In this document: positions 4,151-12,136 of the stretch, one piece after another
Layout of the letters: each line of letters opens with the position of its first letter
Position numbering within the stretch: the first letter of the stretch is position 1
DNA from: a virus
Length of the DNA stretch: 21,339 bases
Virus record (IMG/VR): IMGVR_UViG_3300037089_000269
Location: 1 to 21,339 of that record
Reading direction: 5' to 3' (one strand)
Notes under the pieces: model-generated
What the model was told of the DNA's origin: nothing
The model's database searches: none
The model's input: only the letters and a program-made list of their open reading frames with translations
Program-made: the position numbers and the translations under genes

Positions 4151-4317
4151 ACGAGCTCACCCCCATCGTGGTGCCGGCGCCCGGCTTCGCCTGCCAGTGC
4201 GGCGCCTCCCATTCCCTGATACGCCGGCCGCCCTATCCCTTCGACCTGTGCCCCAACTGCGGCACGGCCCTGCACCGTGAGCCGTATGTGAACGTCCTCG
4301 GGAGCGGACTGCAATAA
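4147..4317 (+). CDS. Zinc-ribbon mini-protein between terminase genes (56 aa)
   Basis: GTG 4147 overlaps the small terminase TGA, and the TAA (4315-4317) overlaps the large terminase ATG as TAATG, so this frame is tightly embedded in the packaging operon. The 56-residue product has CQCG (Cys16, Cys18) and CPNCG (Cys35, Cys38), a CxC-x16-CxxC arrangement typical of a one-zinc ribbon. No other domain is present. Embedding between the terminase subunits suggests a role in packaging or late control, but this is only context. It is too short for many gene finders, yet the double overlap and cysteine pattern make it convincing. Confidence 0.75.
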   Translation: MNELTPIVVPAPGFACQCGASHSLIRRPPYPFDLCPNCGTALHREPYVNVLGSGLQ

Positions 4318-5954
4318 TGCCCTGGCAACCCTGCAACACCGAGGCGGCCAAGGGCGTCCAACTCAAGGGCGCCGTGCTGCGGGACAGGATAGGCGAGAAG
4401 CCCGAGTGGGCCATGAAGCGCATCCTGGCCCAGAAGCCCTGGGACAAGCAGGTTGAGATAGCTAAGGCGGTCTTCCTCCACCCGCGCGTCGAAGTGTCCG
4501 GCTGCGTGAGCTCGACCAAGACCTATTGCGCGGCGATGGTCGCCTTGCTCTGGCTCATGCGCTGGGGCCGCGGCTCCCGCGTGTTCAGCATCGCCCCTTC
4601 CTTCCGGCAGGTGGACACGAACCTCTGGGGATACCTCCCCCGCCTGGTGGCGGCCGCCGAGCGCAACGGGACGCCGCTCGGGTGCCGTGTGTTCAAGGAG
4701 CCGCGCATCGAGTTCGGCGACGACTGGTACTACGAGGGGTTCAGCACCGACAAGCCCGGCAACGTCCACGGCATCCACGGCGACCATGACCTGCTCATCG
4801 TCGACGACTGGCAGGGCGTGGACAAGGCGCTCATGGAGGAGCTGGACAACATGACGGCCGGCGGCGCCTGCCACTTCCTGTGCCTCCATAACAGGGTGGT
4901 GCTGTCCGGGCCTTCCTACGACTGCGCACACAAGGACGCCGCACTCTGGCACCACATCAGCATCAGCTTCTGGGACATGCCGAACAGCGACCCCAAGAGG
5001 GCCGACGAGCACATCCCCGGCGCCCTGTGCCTGCAGACCGTGGACTTCTGGAAGCGCAAGTACGGCGCCAAGTCGAACTTCTACCGGAACAAGGTCGACA
5101 ACGAGTACCCGACAGCCGCGCCGGACACGCTCATCCCGCTGGACTGGGTGGAGCTGGCGTTCGCCCGCAAGGCCACGGACCAGGGGCCGCTGATGCTCGG
5201 GGGGGACGTCGCCCGCTTCGGCGACGACTCCTCGGCCAAGGCCCGCATGCGGGGCAGGTCAGTGCAGATGGTCACATCATGGTCCAAGTACGACCTCATG
5301 CACACCGCGGGCGAGTTCGCCCAGGACCTGCGCGCCGAGACGGCGCCGGACCCGAAGAGCGGCGTGCGCCGCTCTGCCTTCGCCTTCCTGGACGTGGTGG
5401 GGATGGGCGGTGGGCCGGTGGACCGCCTGGTGGAGCAGCGCATCCCCAACGCGACCATCGTCGGCGTGGACTGCGGCGAGAAGGCCGAGGGCATGGCGCT
5501 GCGCGGGGACAAGTGGGTCCCGGCCCACGAGGTGTTCGTCAACAAGCGCTCTCAGATGTGGTGGAACCTCCGCGAGCGCCTGGACCCGTCGGCCACCGAC
5601 CAGGCCAAGCTCATCAGCCTCCCCGTCGACCTGGAGCTCCAGGCGCAGCTGACATGCGTGCGCTACCGGCTGGCCAGCGACGGCCGCATCGAGGTGGAGC
5701 CCAAGCACTCTAGCGCCACGAACGGCGGGAAGAAGTGGGGCCTCAAGAACCGCCTCGGCTACAGCCCGGACAAGGGCGACGCCGTGGTGGTGGTGGTGTG
5801 GGGCGCGGACACCTGCGTGCGGGGCGAGGTCATGACCCAGGGCCACGAGGCCAAGCCGCAGACGATGGCCCAGGCCGTGTCCTCGGACTTCCCGGTCGCC
5901 ACGGCCTGCGGGTCTGGCGACGACGGATACATGGACGGCACGGAGCGCGCATGA
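4317..5954 (+). CDS. terL: Terminase large subunit (packaging ATPase/nuclease)
   Basis: The protein has 545 residues and starts at ATG 4317. It powers DNA translocation into the prohead and cuts the concatemer. The ATPase part holds a Walker A-like VSGCVSSTKTY (residues 60-70; the usual second Gly before Lys is Thr) and a Walker B-like DLLIVDD (158-164; the usual catalytic Glu is Asp). SGPSYD near 197-202 may be motif III. The RNase H-like nuclease has the expected three acidic positions in GGDVARFGDD (Asp297), FLDVVGMGGG (Asp359) and DKGDAVV (Asp488). Full length for the family. It overlaps the portal gene by ATGA. The atypical Walker residues may be a family variant rather than inactivation, since both motifs keep Lys/Thr and two carboxylates. 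Confidence 0.93.
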   Translation: MPWQPCNTEAAKGVQLKGAVLRDRIGEKPEWAMKRILAQKPWDKQVEIAKAVFLHPRVEVSGCVSSTKTYCAAMVALLWLMRWGRGSRVFSIAPSFRQVDTNLWGYLPRLVAAAERNGTPLGCRVFKEPRIEFGDDWYYEGFSTDKPGNVHGIHGDHDLLIVDDWQGVDKALMEELDNMTAGGACHFLCLHNRVVLSGPSYDCAHKDAALWHHISISFWDMPNSDPKRADEHIPGALCLQTVDFWKRKYGAKSNFYRNKVDNEYPTAAPDTLIPLDWVELAFARKATDQGPLMLGGDVARFGDDSSAKARMRGRSVQMVTSWSKYDLMHTAGEFAQDLRAETAPDPKSGVRRSAFAFLDVVGMGGGPVDRLVEQRIPNATIVGVDCGEKAEGMALRGDKWVPAHEVFVNKRSQMWWNLRERLDPSATDQAKLISLPVDLELQAQLTCVRYRLASDGRIEVEPKHSSATNGGKKWGLKNRLGYSPDKGDAVVVVVWGADTCVRGEVMTQGHEAKPQTMAQAVSSDFPVATACGSGDDGYMDGTERA

Positions 5955-8299
5955 ACCTCTGGAAGACAATCGGTGGTTGGGCCAGACTGGGCGAGCCGAC
6001 GCCGGGCTCCATGGCGGCCGCGAACCAGCCTTCGCTGGACGACGCGCCGGTCAACCCCGCGCCGGACCTGGCCAAGGAGCAGCCGGCGCCGTTCATGGGC
6101 CAGGAGTTCGGCGTCTCCCAGGAAGTCTACAATACCCGATTCGAGCTCTACCAGTACACGCCCGACATCCTCCTGACCAAGAAGGGCTTCCGGGTCCTGG
6201 AGCAGATGTACACGGACGACCAGGTGTTCATGGCCCTGTCGGCCCTGAAAATCATGCGGCTGTCCGGCGGCTACGAAGTGGAGGCCGCCAGCGACGACCC
6301 GATGGATGAGCAGATAGCCGACGAGGTGGCGGCCAACCTCGAGGCGCTGGACGGCAGCCTCCAGGACGCGCTCTTCTCCTTGATGGGTTCGTTGGAGATG
6401 GGATGGTCCCTCCATGAGAAGGTCTGGGACTTCTGGCAGTCAGGCCCGTACAAGGGCCGCGTGCGGCTCAAGTCCCTGAAGAGCAAGAACCCCCAGTGGT
6501 TCAACCCGACGGTGGACGACTTCAACAACCTGACCGGCATCGCGATGATTTCCCCGCCCTGCTACGGGCGCAAGCTGCCGGCCGACAAGTTCGTCGTCTA
6601 CTCCTTCCAGAAGCGCTACGAGAACATCTTCGGGACGTCCCGCATCCGCGCCCTCTACGACTGGTGGTACATCAAGGGGCTGGCCAAGCAGGCCCTAGCC
6701 GTTCTGGCGCGCAAGTATGGCCGCAAGACCCCGATGGGCGTCTACCCGCCCACGATGCAGGCCGACCAGAAGACTGCGTTCCTCAACGCCCTAGTCAAGA
6801 TGGGCACGGAGGCCGCGATACTGATGCCGCAGGGCTGCACCGTGAACTTCGCCGACGCGCTCCAGCACGGGTCAGACGGCCTCCTGGCCATCATCGAGAA
6901 GGCGGACCAGAACATCGTGCGCGTCGCCCTGGGTCAGACTCAGAGTACCGGGACCAGCTCGGGCCAAGCGCACAAGGGCGGCGGACAGGCCGGCGGGGGG
7001 GTGGGAGGCGGCGGAGGGAAGGGCGGCGCCTCGCTGCAAGAGCGGACGATGGACCTGTACCTCGAGTACATCGCCAGGGACCAGGAGGAGAAGCCGCTGG
7101 CGCAGGTAGTCAAAGACATCGTCGACTACAACTACCCCGGCGTGTTGAAGTACCCGAAGTTCAAGTACAAGGACCTGACCGAGGAGGATCTGGCGAGCGG
7201 CATCGCGGCCTTCATCCAGGCCTCCGCCGCGGGCCTGGTCAAAGCCACGGCCGACGATGAGCAGCACATCCGCGAGGTGCTGAAGTTCCCCACGGCTCCG
7301 GGCAAGACCGCGCTGCGCAAGGCCAAGCGGTCTGCGCCTGCCGTCACGCCGAAGGAGCCCATCGACCCGCGCCTATTCCCGACCGCGGGATACCGGCCTC
7401 CGACGCCGACCGCGCCTGGGCTGCCTGCGAACTTCTCCGAATCTTCCTTTAATGGGCGCAAGCTTACCCGCTTCGAGTCCCATGTGGACTTCGCCGAGGC
7501 CCAGGAGGTTCAGGACGAAGGCGTGGCCATCGCGCCCAAGGCCGCCGCGCTCCTGCGCGCCTCCGTCGACCGCGTCCTGGCCGACGTGCAGCGCCGCAAC
7601 CTGGCCGACCCGGCCAACGTCCACGAGGTCAACAAGCTCCAGATGCGGGGCAAGGGCGAGCTCAACGCCTGCCTGCGCGACGGGCTCTGGAAGGTGGCCG
7701 ACCAGGCCGAGCGCCAGGCGCGCCGGGAGCTCCGCGGCCGCGGGCAGAAGCTGGCCGAGCGAGTGCTGGAGCCGAAGGAGGTCATGGCGCTTATCAAGGC
7801 CCAGGCCTTCGACATGGCCGGGAACATCTCCGACGAGGTGCTCAAGAAGATACAGCAGCAGATATTCGCCGGCGTCAAGGCCGGCAAGTCATACAAGGAC
7901 ATCGCGTACGCGGTGGAGAACGCAATCGCCGAGTACGTGTCGCCGGACCTCGTGGACGGGGCGCTCAGCGGATCGCGGTTGATGACTGCCATCCGCACTG
8001 CGGTGTCGTCCGCGTACAACGAGGCCAAGAAGGCATCATACGAGGACCCTGAGCTCGGCGGCTTCGTCCTGGCCTACCAGTACAGCTCGGTCCTGGACGG
8101 ACGGACGACGGAGTGGTGCGCAGACGAGGGCGGCATGGACGGACGCATCTTCCGGGTGAACAATCCCATCTGGTCCTCGTGGACGCCGCCGGTCTGGTAC
8201 AACTGCCGCTCGACGATAGTTCCCATCACCAAGGTGGACGCCTGGGACGGGGTGGAGAGCGAGCCGCCGACGAGCGAGCCGCCGGAGGGTTTCAAGTGA
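5951..8299 (+). CDS. Portal protein (DUF935, Mu gp29-like) fused to MuF head morphogenesis domain
   Basis: ATG 5951 overlaps the terminase TGA; the frame is open further upstream but that part is only terminase DNA in another frame. The protein has 782 residues. Residues about 60-420 match DUF935 portals (the DILLTKKGFRVLEQM start, SLEMGWSLHEKVW, and IFGTSRIRALYDWWYIKG segments), with a very Gly-rich loop at about 342-358. After a Pro-rich linker (about 455-495) comes a MuF-type minor head domain (about 500-770) with AVSSAYNEA, SSVLDGRTTEWC and PPVWYNCRSTIVPI, the conserved DGRT-C and NCRS signatures. Portals form the DNA entry ring; MuF proteins help head assembly and in some phages are injected. 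Mu has these as two genes (gp29, gp30); here they are one chain. Confidence 0.92.
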   Translation: MNLWKTIGGWARLGEPTPGSMAAANQPSLDDAPVNPAPDLAKEQPAPFMGQEFGVSQEVYNTRFELYQYTPDILLTKKGFRVLEQMYTDDQVFMALSALKIMRLSGGYEVEAASDDPMDEQIADEVAANLEALDGSLQDALFSLMGSLEMGWSLHEKVWDFWQSGPYKGRVRLKSLKSKNPQWFNPTVDDFNNLTGIAMISPPCYGRKLPADKFVVYSFQKRYENIFGTSRIRALYDWWYIKGLAKQALAVLARKYGRKTPMGVYPPTMQADQKTAFLNALVKMGTEAAILMPQGCTVNFADALQHGSDGLLAIIEKADQNIVRVALGQTQSTGTSSGQAHKGGGQAGGGVGGGGGKGGASLQERTMDLYLEYIARDQEEKPLAQVVKDIVDYNYPGVLKYPKFKYKDLTEEDLASGIAAFIQASAAGLVKATADDEQHIREVLKFPTAPGKTALRKAKRSAPAVTPKEPIDPRLFPTAGYRPPTPTAPGLPANFSESSFNGRKLTRFESHVDFAEAQEVQDEGVAIAPKAAALLRASVDRVLADVQRRNLADPANVHEVNKLQMRGKGELNACLRDGLWKVADQAERQARRELRGRGQKLAERVLEPKEVMALIKAQAFDMAGNISDEVLKKIQQQIFAGVKAGKSYKDIAYAVENAIAEYVSPDLVDGALSGSRLMTAIRTAVSSAYNEAKKASYEDPELGGFVLAYQYSSVLDGRTTEWCADEGGMDGRIFRVNNPIWSSWTPPVWYNCRSTIVPITKVDAWDGVESEPPTSEPPEGFK

Positions 8300-8568
8300 T
8301 AAGCGAATTGGACCGGCAGGTACTGAAGGACATCGCCGCGAGCACGGCGATCAGCCATTGCGAGCAGCTCGCCGAGGCCTTCGACCAGGCCCGCAAGCCG
8401 GACCACGACACGCTCATCCGGGCCGTGGAGCAGGTCAACAAGCTCGGCATCATCCTGGACATGCTCATCGGGTGCTGCGTGGCGGCCAAGGTGGTGAAGG
8501 GCCGCGAGGTGTTCAACGAGCTGTGCGCCCAGCGCGCCAAGCTCATGCAGGAAGGGAGGAAGCAATGA
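8296..8568 (+). CDS. Hypothetical head-operon protein, 90 aa
   Basis: GTG 8296 overlaps the portal TGA and the stop overlaps the next ATG (ATGA). The 90-residue product is mostly helical, with a moderately hydrophobic middle helix (KLGIILDMLIGCCVAAKVV, about residues 49-67, with a Cys pair) flanked by charged helices. The hydrophobic helix is too polar for a confident membrane call. I do not recognise a family. Its position between portal/MuF and protease suggests a head-assembly or accessory role only by context. Confidence 0.75.
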   Translation: MISELDRQVLKDIAASTAISHCEQLAEAFDQARKPDHDTLIRAVEQVNKLGIILDMLIGCCVAAKVVKGREVFNELCAQRAKLMQEGRKQ

Positions 8569-8771
8569 GCCAGCCGAGTGCGGGGCAGGTACACGTGGAC
8601 GGAGCCATGAAGAAGATGAGCCTGAAGGCCAAGCTGGCCGAGCTGAAGACGCCGGCCGAGAAGAACCGATTCACGGCCAAGTACCACGAGGGGCTGGGGT
8701 TCCGCGGCGCCTCGGGCAAGGGCGCCACCGTGGCCGAGGCCCTGGCGCACGCGGAGCAGGCGGCCAAGTGA
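8565..8771 (+). CDS. Hypothetical basic protein, 68 aa
   Basis: ATG 8565 follows a GGGAGG ribosome-binding site and overlaps the previous TGA; the stop overlaps the protease GTG. The 68-residue product has a lysine-rich helix (MKKMSLKAKLAELKTPAEK, about 15-33) and an Ala-rich C-terminal helix with GASGKGATVAEALA. A second ATG at 8607, behind GGAG, would give a 54-residue form starting at the lysine-rich helix. No family recognised. Confidence 0.7.
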   Translation: MSQPSAGQVHVDGAMKKMSLKAKLAELKTPAEKNRFTAKYHEGLGFRGASGKGATVAEALAHAEQAAK

Positions 8772-10282
8772 ACCCCAAGGTCAAGGCCGCCTTCGCCAAG
8801 GAGCGCGCGGAGCACCCGGACCTCCAGGATTCCGAGGTCTGGACCATCGTGCGCGACCACTTCAAGGCGACCGGGCAGAATGCCCTGGCCTCCCAGGCCG
8901 CCGGCCAGACCGGCTACAGCGAGCTTGCCGAAATCAAGGGCGCCGAGATATTCATGGCCGGCACCTGGCTCGGCGAGACGTACTCCGAGGAAGACGTGGC
9001 GGAGATAGCCGCCAACACGAACAAGCTCCTGGCCATGAAGAAGTTCGAGCCGCCGGCCAAGGTCAAGAAGCTCGGCAAGGGCAAGCTCGGGCACAGCGAG
9101 GCCCAGGAAGTGGCCGAGACCGCGGGGCTGCCGGCCGCGGGCTGGGTCAGCCGGGTCTACCTTAATGGGCGCAAGCTCCTGGCCGACTTCAAGGACGTGC
9201 CGGCGGAGATGGCCGAATGGATTCGCAAGGGCCTCTACCGCTACGTGAGCTCCGAGATATACGGGGACAAGCTCGCCGCCAAGTACTTCGGCGAGTACGG
9301 GATTTCGGGGAAGGTGCTTCGCGCCGTGGCCTTCCTCGGGGCAGACGTGCCGGTGGTAAAGGGCCTGGCGCCCCTGCCGCTGGCCCTGCACGAAGCAGCA
9401 ACAGGAGGCTACAAGGTCGCGGTCTTCAGCCAACGCGATAAGCACATCATGGCACACGATGAACCGGACGAGGACGATAAGGGCGGGAAGGTCCCGCTGA
9501 TGGTCCCGGCCAATCGCCACGCGCCCGGCGCGCTGGTGAAGATGGCGGGGAGCGACAAGACCCACCAGGTGCATGCGACTCACCCTGACGGGTCCTACGA
9601 CGTGCATGAGCTGCACAACCCCGGGAAGGAGCAGAAGCAGGTGCCGCATGACAACCTGACCCTGCTCGCAGAGCAGGAGGCCAGGGAGGAACTCGCCAAG
9701 CTCGCGGAGCGGTTGACGCCCGCGCAGGACGAGAAGCCCGGCCAGCAAACCAAGGAGGAGCAAATGGCAGAGAACGAAGCAGTCAAGCTGGCCGAGAAGA
9801 CCGCGGCCGACGCCGTCGCCAAGCTCGCAGAGTCCGACGCGAAGGTCAAGGCTTTGCAGACCGCGCAGCGCGACGGGCGCATCGCCGCGTTCTGCGAGAC
9901 CAACAAGGAGTACATCATCCCCGCGCTCAAGCCGGCCTTCGAGGCCGTGGCCAAGGCGGAGGGCGGGATGGTGAAGCTGGCCGAGAAGGAACTCTCTTTC
10001 ATGGACGCCTTCCTGGCGTTCGCCGAGGAGTTCATCAAGGCGAAGAAGGTCGTGACTGGGGAGACCGCGCCGGAGGGGCAGTCCGTGACCGATGCCGCCG
10101 CCGAGGTCAAGCTGGCCGAGGCCCAGTACAAGGACACGCAGTCCGCCAAGAGCGGGTGCGATGTGAAGGACGCCGCCCTGCTGGTCGAGGCGCGCGCCTA
10201 CGCCGAAGGGCACAAGGTCCCGTTCCGGGCCGCGCTGCTCGCCGTCGCCAAGCTGCACAACATCGAAGAGGGGGGCAAGTAA
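8768..10282 (+). CDS. Prohead maturation protease with C-terminal scaffold (Mu gpI-like)
   Basis: GTG 8768 overlaps the previous TGA. The protein has 504 residues. Residues about 45-225 look like a Mu I-type prohead protease: a GTWLGETYSEEDVAEIAAN start, GLPAAGWVSRVYLNGRKLLA, WIRKGLYRYVSSEIY and a terminal AVAFLGADVPVVKGL, the usual landmarks of that family. A short insert (about 226-295) with a KHIMAHDEPDEDDKG acidic stretch and a beta-rich DGSYDVHELHNPG part follows. The C-terminal 172 residues are an acidic/basic Ala-rich helical scaffold. The protease should cleave scaffold and head proteins during maturation. An internal start at 9764 probably makes the scaffold separately, as gpZ is made in Mu. 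Confidence 0.82.
   Translation: MNPKVKAAFAKERAEHPDLQDSEVWTIVRDHFKATGQNALASQAAGQTGYSELAEIKGAEIFMAGTWLGETYSEEDVAEIAANTNKLLAMKKFEPPAKVKKLGKGKLGHSEAQEVAETAGLPAAGWVSRVYLNGRKLLADFKDVPAEMAEWIRKGLYRYVSSEIYGDKLAAKYFGEYGISGKVLRAVAFLGADVPVVKGLAPLPLALHEAATGGYKVAVFSQRDKHIMAHDEPDEDDKGGKVPLMVPANRHAPGALVKMAGSDKTHQVHATHPDGSYDVHELHNPGKEQKQVPHDNLTLLAEQEAREELAKLAERLTPAQDEKPGQQTKEEQMAENEAVKLAEKTAADAVAKLAESDAKVKALQTAQRDGRIAAFCETNKEYIIPALKPAFEAVAKAEGGMVKLAEKELSFMDAFLAFAEEFIKAKKVVTGETAPEGQSVTDAAAEVKLAEAQYKDTQSAKSGCDVKDAALLVEARAYAEGHKVPFRAALLAVAKLHNIEEGGK
9764..10282 (+). CDS. Nested scaffold protein from internal start (Mu gpZ-like)
   Basis: Inside the protease gene and in the same frame, AAGGAGG (9752-9758) lies 5 nt before ATG 9764, the strongest ribosome-binding site in this gene. 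The nested product would have 172 residues: repeated KLAE(K/S) helical motifs (about 1-35), a central FCETNKEYIIPALKPAFEAV part and a C-terminal basic/Ala helix. Separate production of a scaffold from the 3' end of the protease gene is established for Mu (I/Z) and lambda (C/Nu3). The start is supported directly by the sequence; its use is inferred. Confidence 0.65.
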   Translation: MAENEAVKLAEKTAADAVAKLAESDAKVKALQTAQRDGRIAAFCETNKEYIIPALKPAFEAVAKAEGGMVKLAEKELSFMDAFLAFAEEFIKAKKVVTGETAPEGQSVTDAAAEVKLAEAQYKDTQSAKSGCDVKDAALLVEARAYAEGHKVPFRAALLAVAKLHNIEEGGK

Positions 10283-10285
10283 GCC

Positions 10286-10729
10286 ATGAGCCAGGGACAA
10301 TCACTCGGAATCGGCGGCCTATCGTACAAGGCCACCGCGGACCTGTCGGGAACCGCAGCGGACGTCACCGGAGGCAACGCCATCGGGACGACCTATAAGA
10401 ACGGCATCGGAATGGCGGTCATCGCCGACGCCAGCAACGCGAACCAGGTCGTCATCGCCGGCGCCAACGCCGTCATTCTGGGCGTGCTGATGAACAACCC
10501 CAAGGCCGGGGAAGCCGCCGCCATCCAGTCCGTCCGCGGCTCCTCCTGCAAAGTGGTCGTCGGGACCGTCACCAGCATCGTGCCGAACGCGAAGCTCATC
10601 ACGGACAGCAACGGCGCGTTCGTCATCGCCGGCAGCACGGCCAAGAACGTCGTCGCCATCGCCATGGAGACGCCGACCGCAGCCGGAGACCTCATCGAAG
10701 CGGTCCTCTTGGACGGCTACGTCGCGTAA
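10286..10729 (+). CDS. Head decoration-like protein
   Basis: ATG 10286 follows a GAGGGGG stretch and lies 3 nt after the protease stop. The 147-residue product is small, Ala/Gly/Val-rich and predicted all-beta, with evenly spaced G-V-L, G-S-S-C-K-V-V-V-G-T and SNGAFVIAGSTAKN segments and the final AAGDLIEAVLLDG. This pattern, and its position between scaffold and major capsid gene, is that of trimeric capsid-stabilising proteins such as DUF2190-type decoration proteins. These bind the outside of the expanded head. Family placement is by pattern and context, so the exact family is uncertain. Confidence 0.65.
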   Translation: MSQGQSLGIGGLSYKATADLSGTAADVTGGNAIGTTYKNGIGMAVIADASNANQVVIAGANAVILGVLMNNPKAGEAAAIQSVRGSSCKVVVGTVTSIVPNAKLITDSNGAFVIAGSTAKNVVAIAMETPTAAGDLIEAVLLDGYVA

Positions 10730-10741
10730 GGAGAAAAGAAC

Positions 10742-11692
10742 ATGATGCCCTCAGTCAACCAAGTCCATATCGATGCACCGCTGTCCGACGTCTCCATCAA
10801 GTTCCGCAATTCCAAGTTCGTCGCGGAGAGCCTATATCCCCAGAAGATGGTCAGCAAAATCAGCGACAAATACTGGGTCTACGGCAAGGAGAACTTCGAC
10901 CTGGCTTCCGACCTCCGCGCCCCCGGCACCCGCGGCGTGGAAATCGACTGGTCCGTGTCGACCGACTCGTACCTGCTCGCCGAGCACGCGCAGACGCACA
11001 GCATCCCGGACCAGGTCCGCGACAACGCCGATGAGCCGCTGCAGATGAATATCGACACCACGGAGTTCCTGACCGAGAAAATCCAGCTCCGGCTGGAGTA
11101 CGACGTGGCCGCCATCGCAACCGCGACCGCCTCGTACGACTCGACCCTGCGCGTGGACCTTTCCGGCGCCGGGCAGACCCAGTGGAGCGACGGCTCCTCC
11201 GACCCAGTGGCCGACGTCGAGTCCTGGAAGGCGGCGGTGCTGGAGGCGTGCGGCCTGGAGCCGAACGTCATGCTGCTGGGCCACAAGGTCAAGATGGCGC
11301 TCAAGACGCACCCGAAAATCATCGAGCGCGTGAAGTTCGGCGGCATGGGCCAGGGCGCCCTCGTCACCGACGCCATCCTGGCCGAGCTGTTCGAGGTCGG
11401 CGAAATCCTCGACGGCAAGGCGCTGTACAACACCGCGGTCGAAGGCGAGACCCGCGTGCTGAACTACGTCTGGGGGAACAACGTCATCCTCGCGGTGCGG
11501 CCTGCCAGCATGGGCGTGAAGGTGCTCAGCTCCGGCTGCATCTTCCGCATGAAGGGTTACCGCCTCACCGAGACGTGGAGGCAGCAGCCCGAGTCGGCCG
11601 ACTACGTCCGGGTCCGGGACTACTACCAGCCGAAGGCCATCAGCACGCTGGCGGGCTTCCTGGCCCAGAACGCCATCAAGGCGAGCGCCTGA
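10742..11692 (+). CDS. Major capsid protein
   Basis: The protein has 316 residues; two ATGs in tandem (10742, 10745) follow AAGGAG (10728-10733). It has no long N-terminal delta domain, consistent with the separate scaffold. Features typical of Mu-like/E-type capsid proteins are seen: an N-terminal arm with YPQKMVSKISDKYWVYGKENF, the repeated arginine-binding RGVEIDW strand, the central helix region NVMLLGHKVKMALKTHPKIIERVKF and a C-terminal DYVRVRDYYQPKAISTLAGFL. It forms the HK97-fold shell. It sits directly after the decoration protein, as expected. The assignment rests on length, position and these patterns. Confidence 0.85.
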   Translation: MMPSVNQVHIDAPLSDVSIKFRNSKFVAESLYPQKMVSKISDKYWVYGKENFDLASDLRAPGTRGVEIDWSVSTDSYLLAEHAQTHSIPDQVRDNADEPLQMNIDTTEFLTEKIQLRLEYDVAAIATATASYDSTLRVDLSGAGQTQWSDGSSDPVADVESWKAAVLEACGLEPNVMLLGHKVKMALKTHPKIIERVKFGGMGQGALVTDAILAELFEVGEILDGKALYNTAVEGETRVLNYVWGNNVILAVRPASMGVKVLSSGCIFRMKGYRLTETWRQQPESADYVRVRDYYQPKAISTLAGFLAQNAIKASA

Positions 11693-11715
11693 GCGCGGGA
11701 GAGAGGAGAGATACC

Positions 11716-12123
11716 ATGAAGAAACTACTCATCGTGCTGGCGGCCCTCGCCGCCATGTCGTTTGGCTCCAAGGCCCAGGCGAGCATCGTCGTAGTCTCGT
11801 CTGGGTCCACGGCCGGCATCCAGATGGTGGCCAAGCCGTCGGCCGGCTATCTGTACCTCAAGGGCTGCGTGTACAGCTCGGTCAGTGGGAACTGCGTCAT
11901 CATCGAGGACAGCAGCACGAAGAAGCTGCAACTGTGCGCGACGTCCTCGACCACCGTCTGGGGCGGCGGCCTGGCTGCGAACAGCCAGGGGGCTTCCCAG
12001 ACCGGCGATGTGACCTCCGCGTTGGGGGAGTCCATCGTGTTCACCGGGCCGGTCATCGCCGTATCGAACGCGACGCAGACCGGGGACTCGCTGACCTGCT
12101 CCTTCGGGACCAGGCTCCAGTAG
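11716..12123 (+). CDS. Sec-exported beta-rich protein next to the capsid gene
   Basis: ATG 11716 has a GGAGAG ribosome-binding site and starts a 135-residue protein. Residues 1-22 are a classic Sec signal peptide: KK at 2-3, a hydrophobic core LLIVLAALAAM and cleavage after SKAQA (22/23). The mature part is small and beta-rich with four cysteines (GCVYSS, GNCVII, LQLCAT, LTCSFG), an even number compatible with disulfides. Its shape, with a CVIIEDSST strand and a GPVIAVSNATQTGDS end, resembles the beta-sandwich minor virion proteins common at this place in siphophage operons, but those lack signal peptides. It lies between the capsid and connector genes. Whether it is an export-targeted virion protein, a surface protein or a lysis/exclusion factor cannot be told. 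Confidence 0.8.
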   Translation: MKKLLIVLAALAAMSFGSKAQASIVVVSSGSTAGIQMVAKPSAGYLYLKGCVYSSVSGNCVIIEDSSTKKLQLCATSSTTVWGGGLAANSQGASQTGDVTSALGESIVFTGPVIAVSNATQTGDSLTCSFGTRLQ

Positions 12124-12136
12124 CGTAGGGGGAGAC

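Noticed and set aside
5735-5950. Upstream extension of the portal reading frame
   Set aside because: The extra 72 residues are Gly/Arg-rich terminase DNA read out of frame; ATG 5951 has the usual ATGA overlap and starts the real N-terminus.
8543-10300. 585-codon antisense open frame opposite the protease/scaffold gene
   Set aside because: It is a by-product of GC-rich third positions on the plus strand; composition is Leu/Gly/Arg/His-rich without domains, and the plus-strand gene is recognisable.
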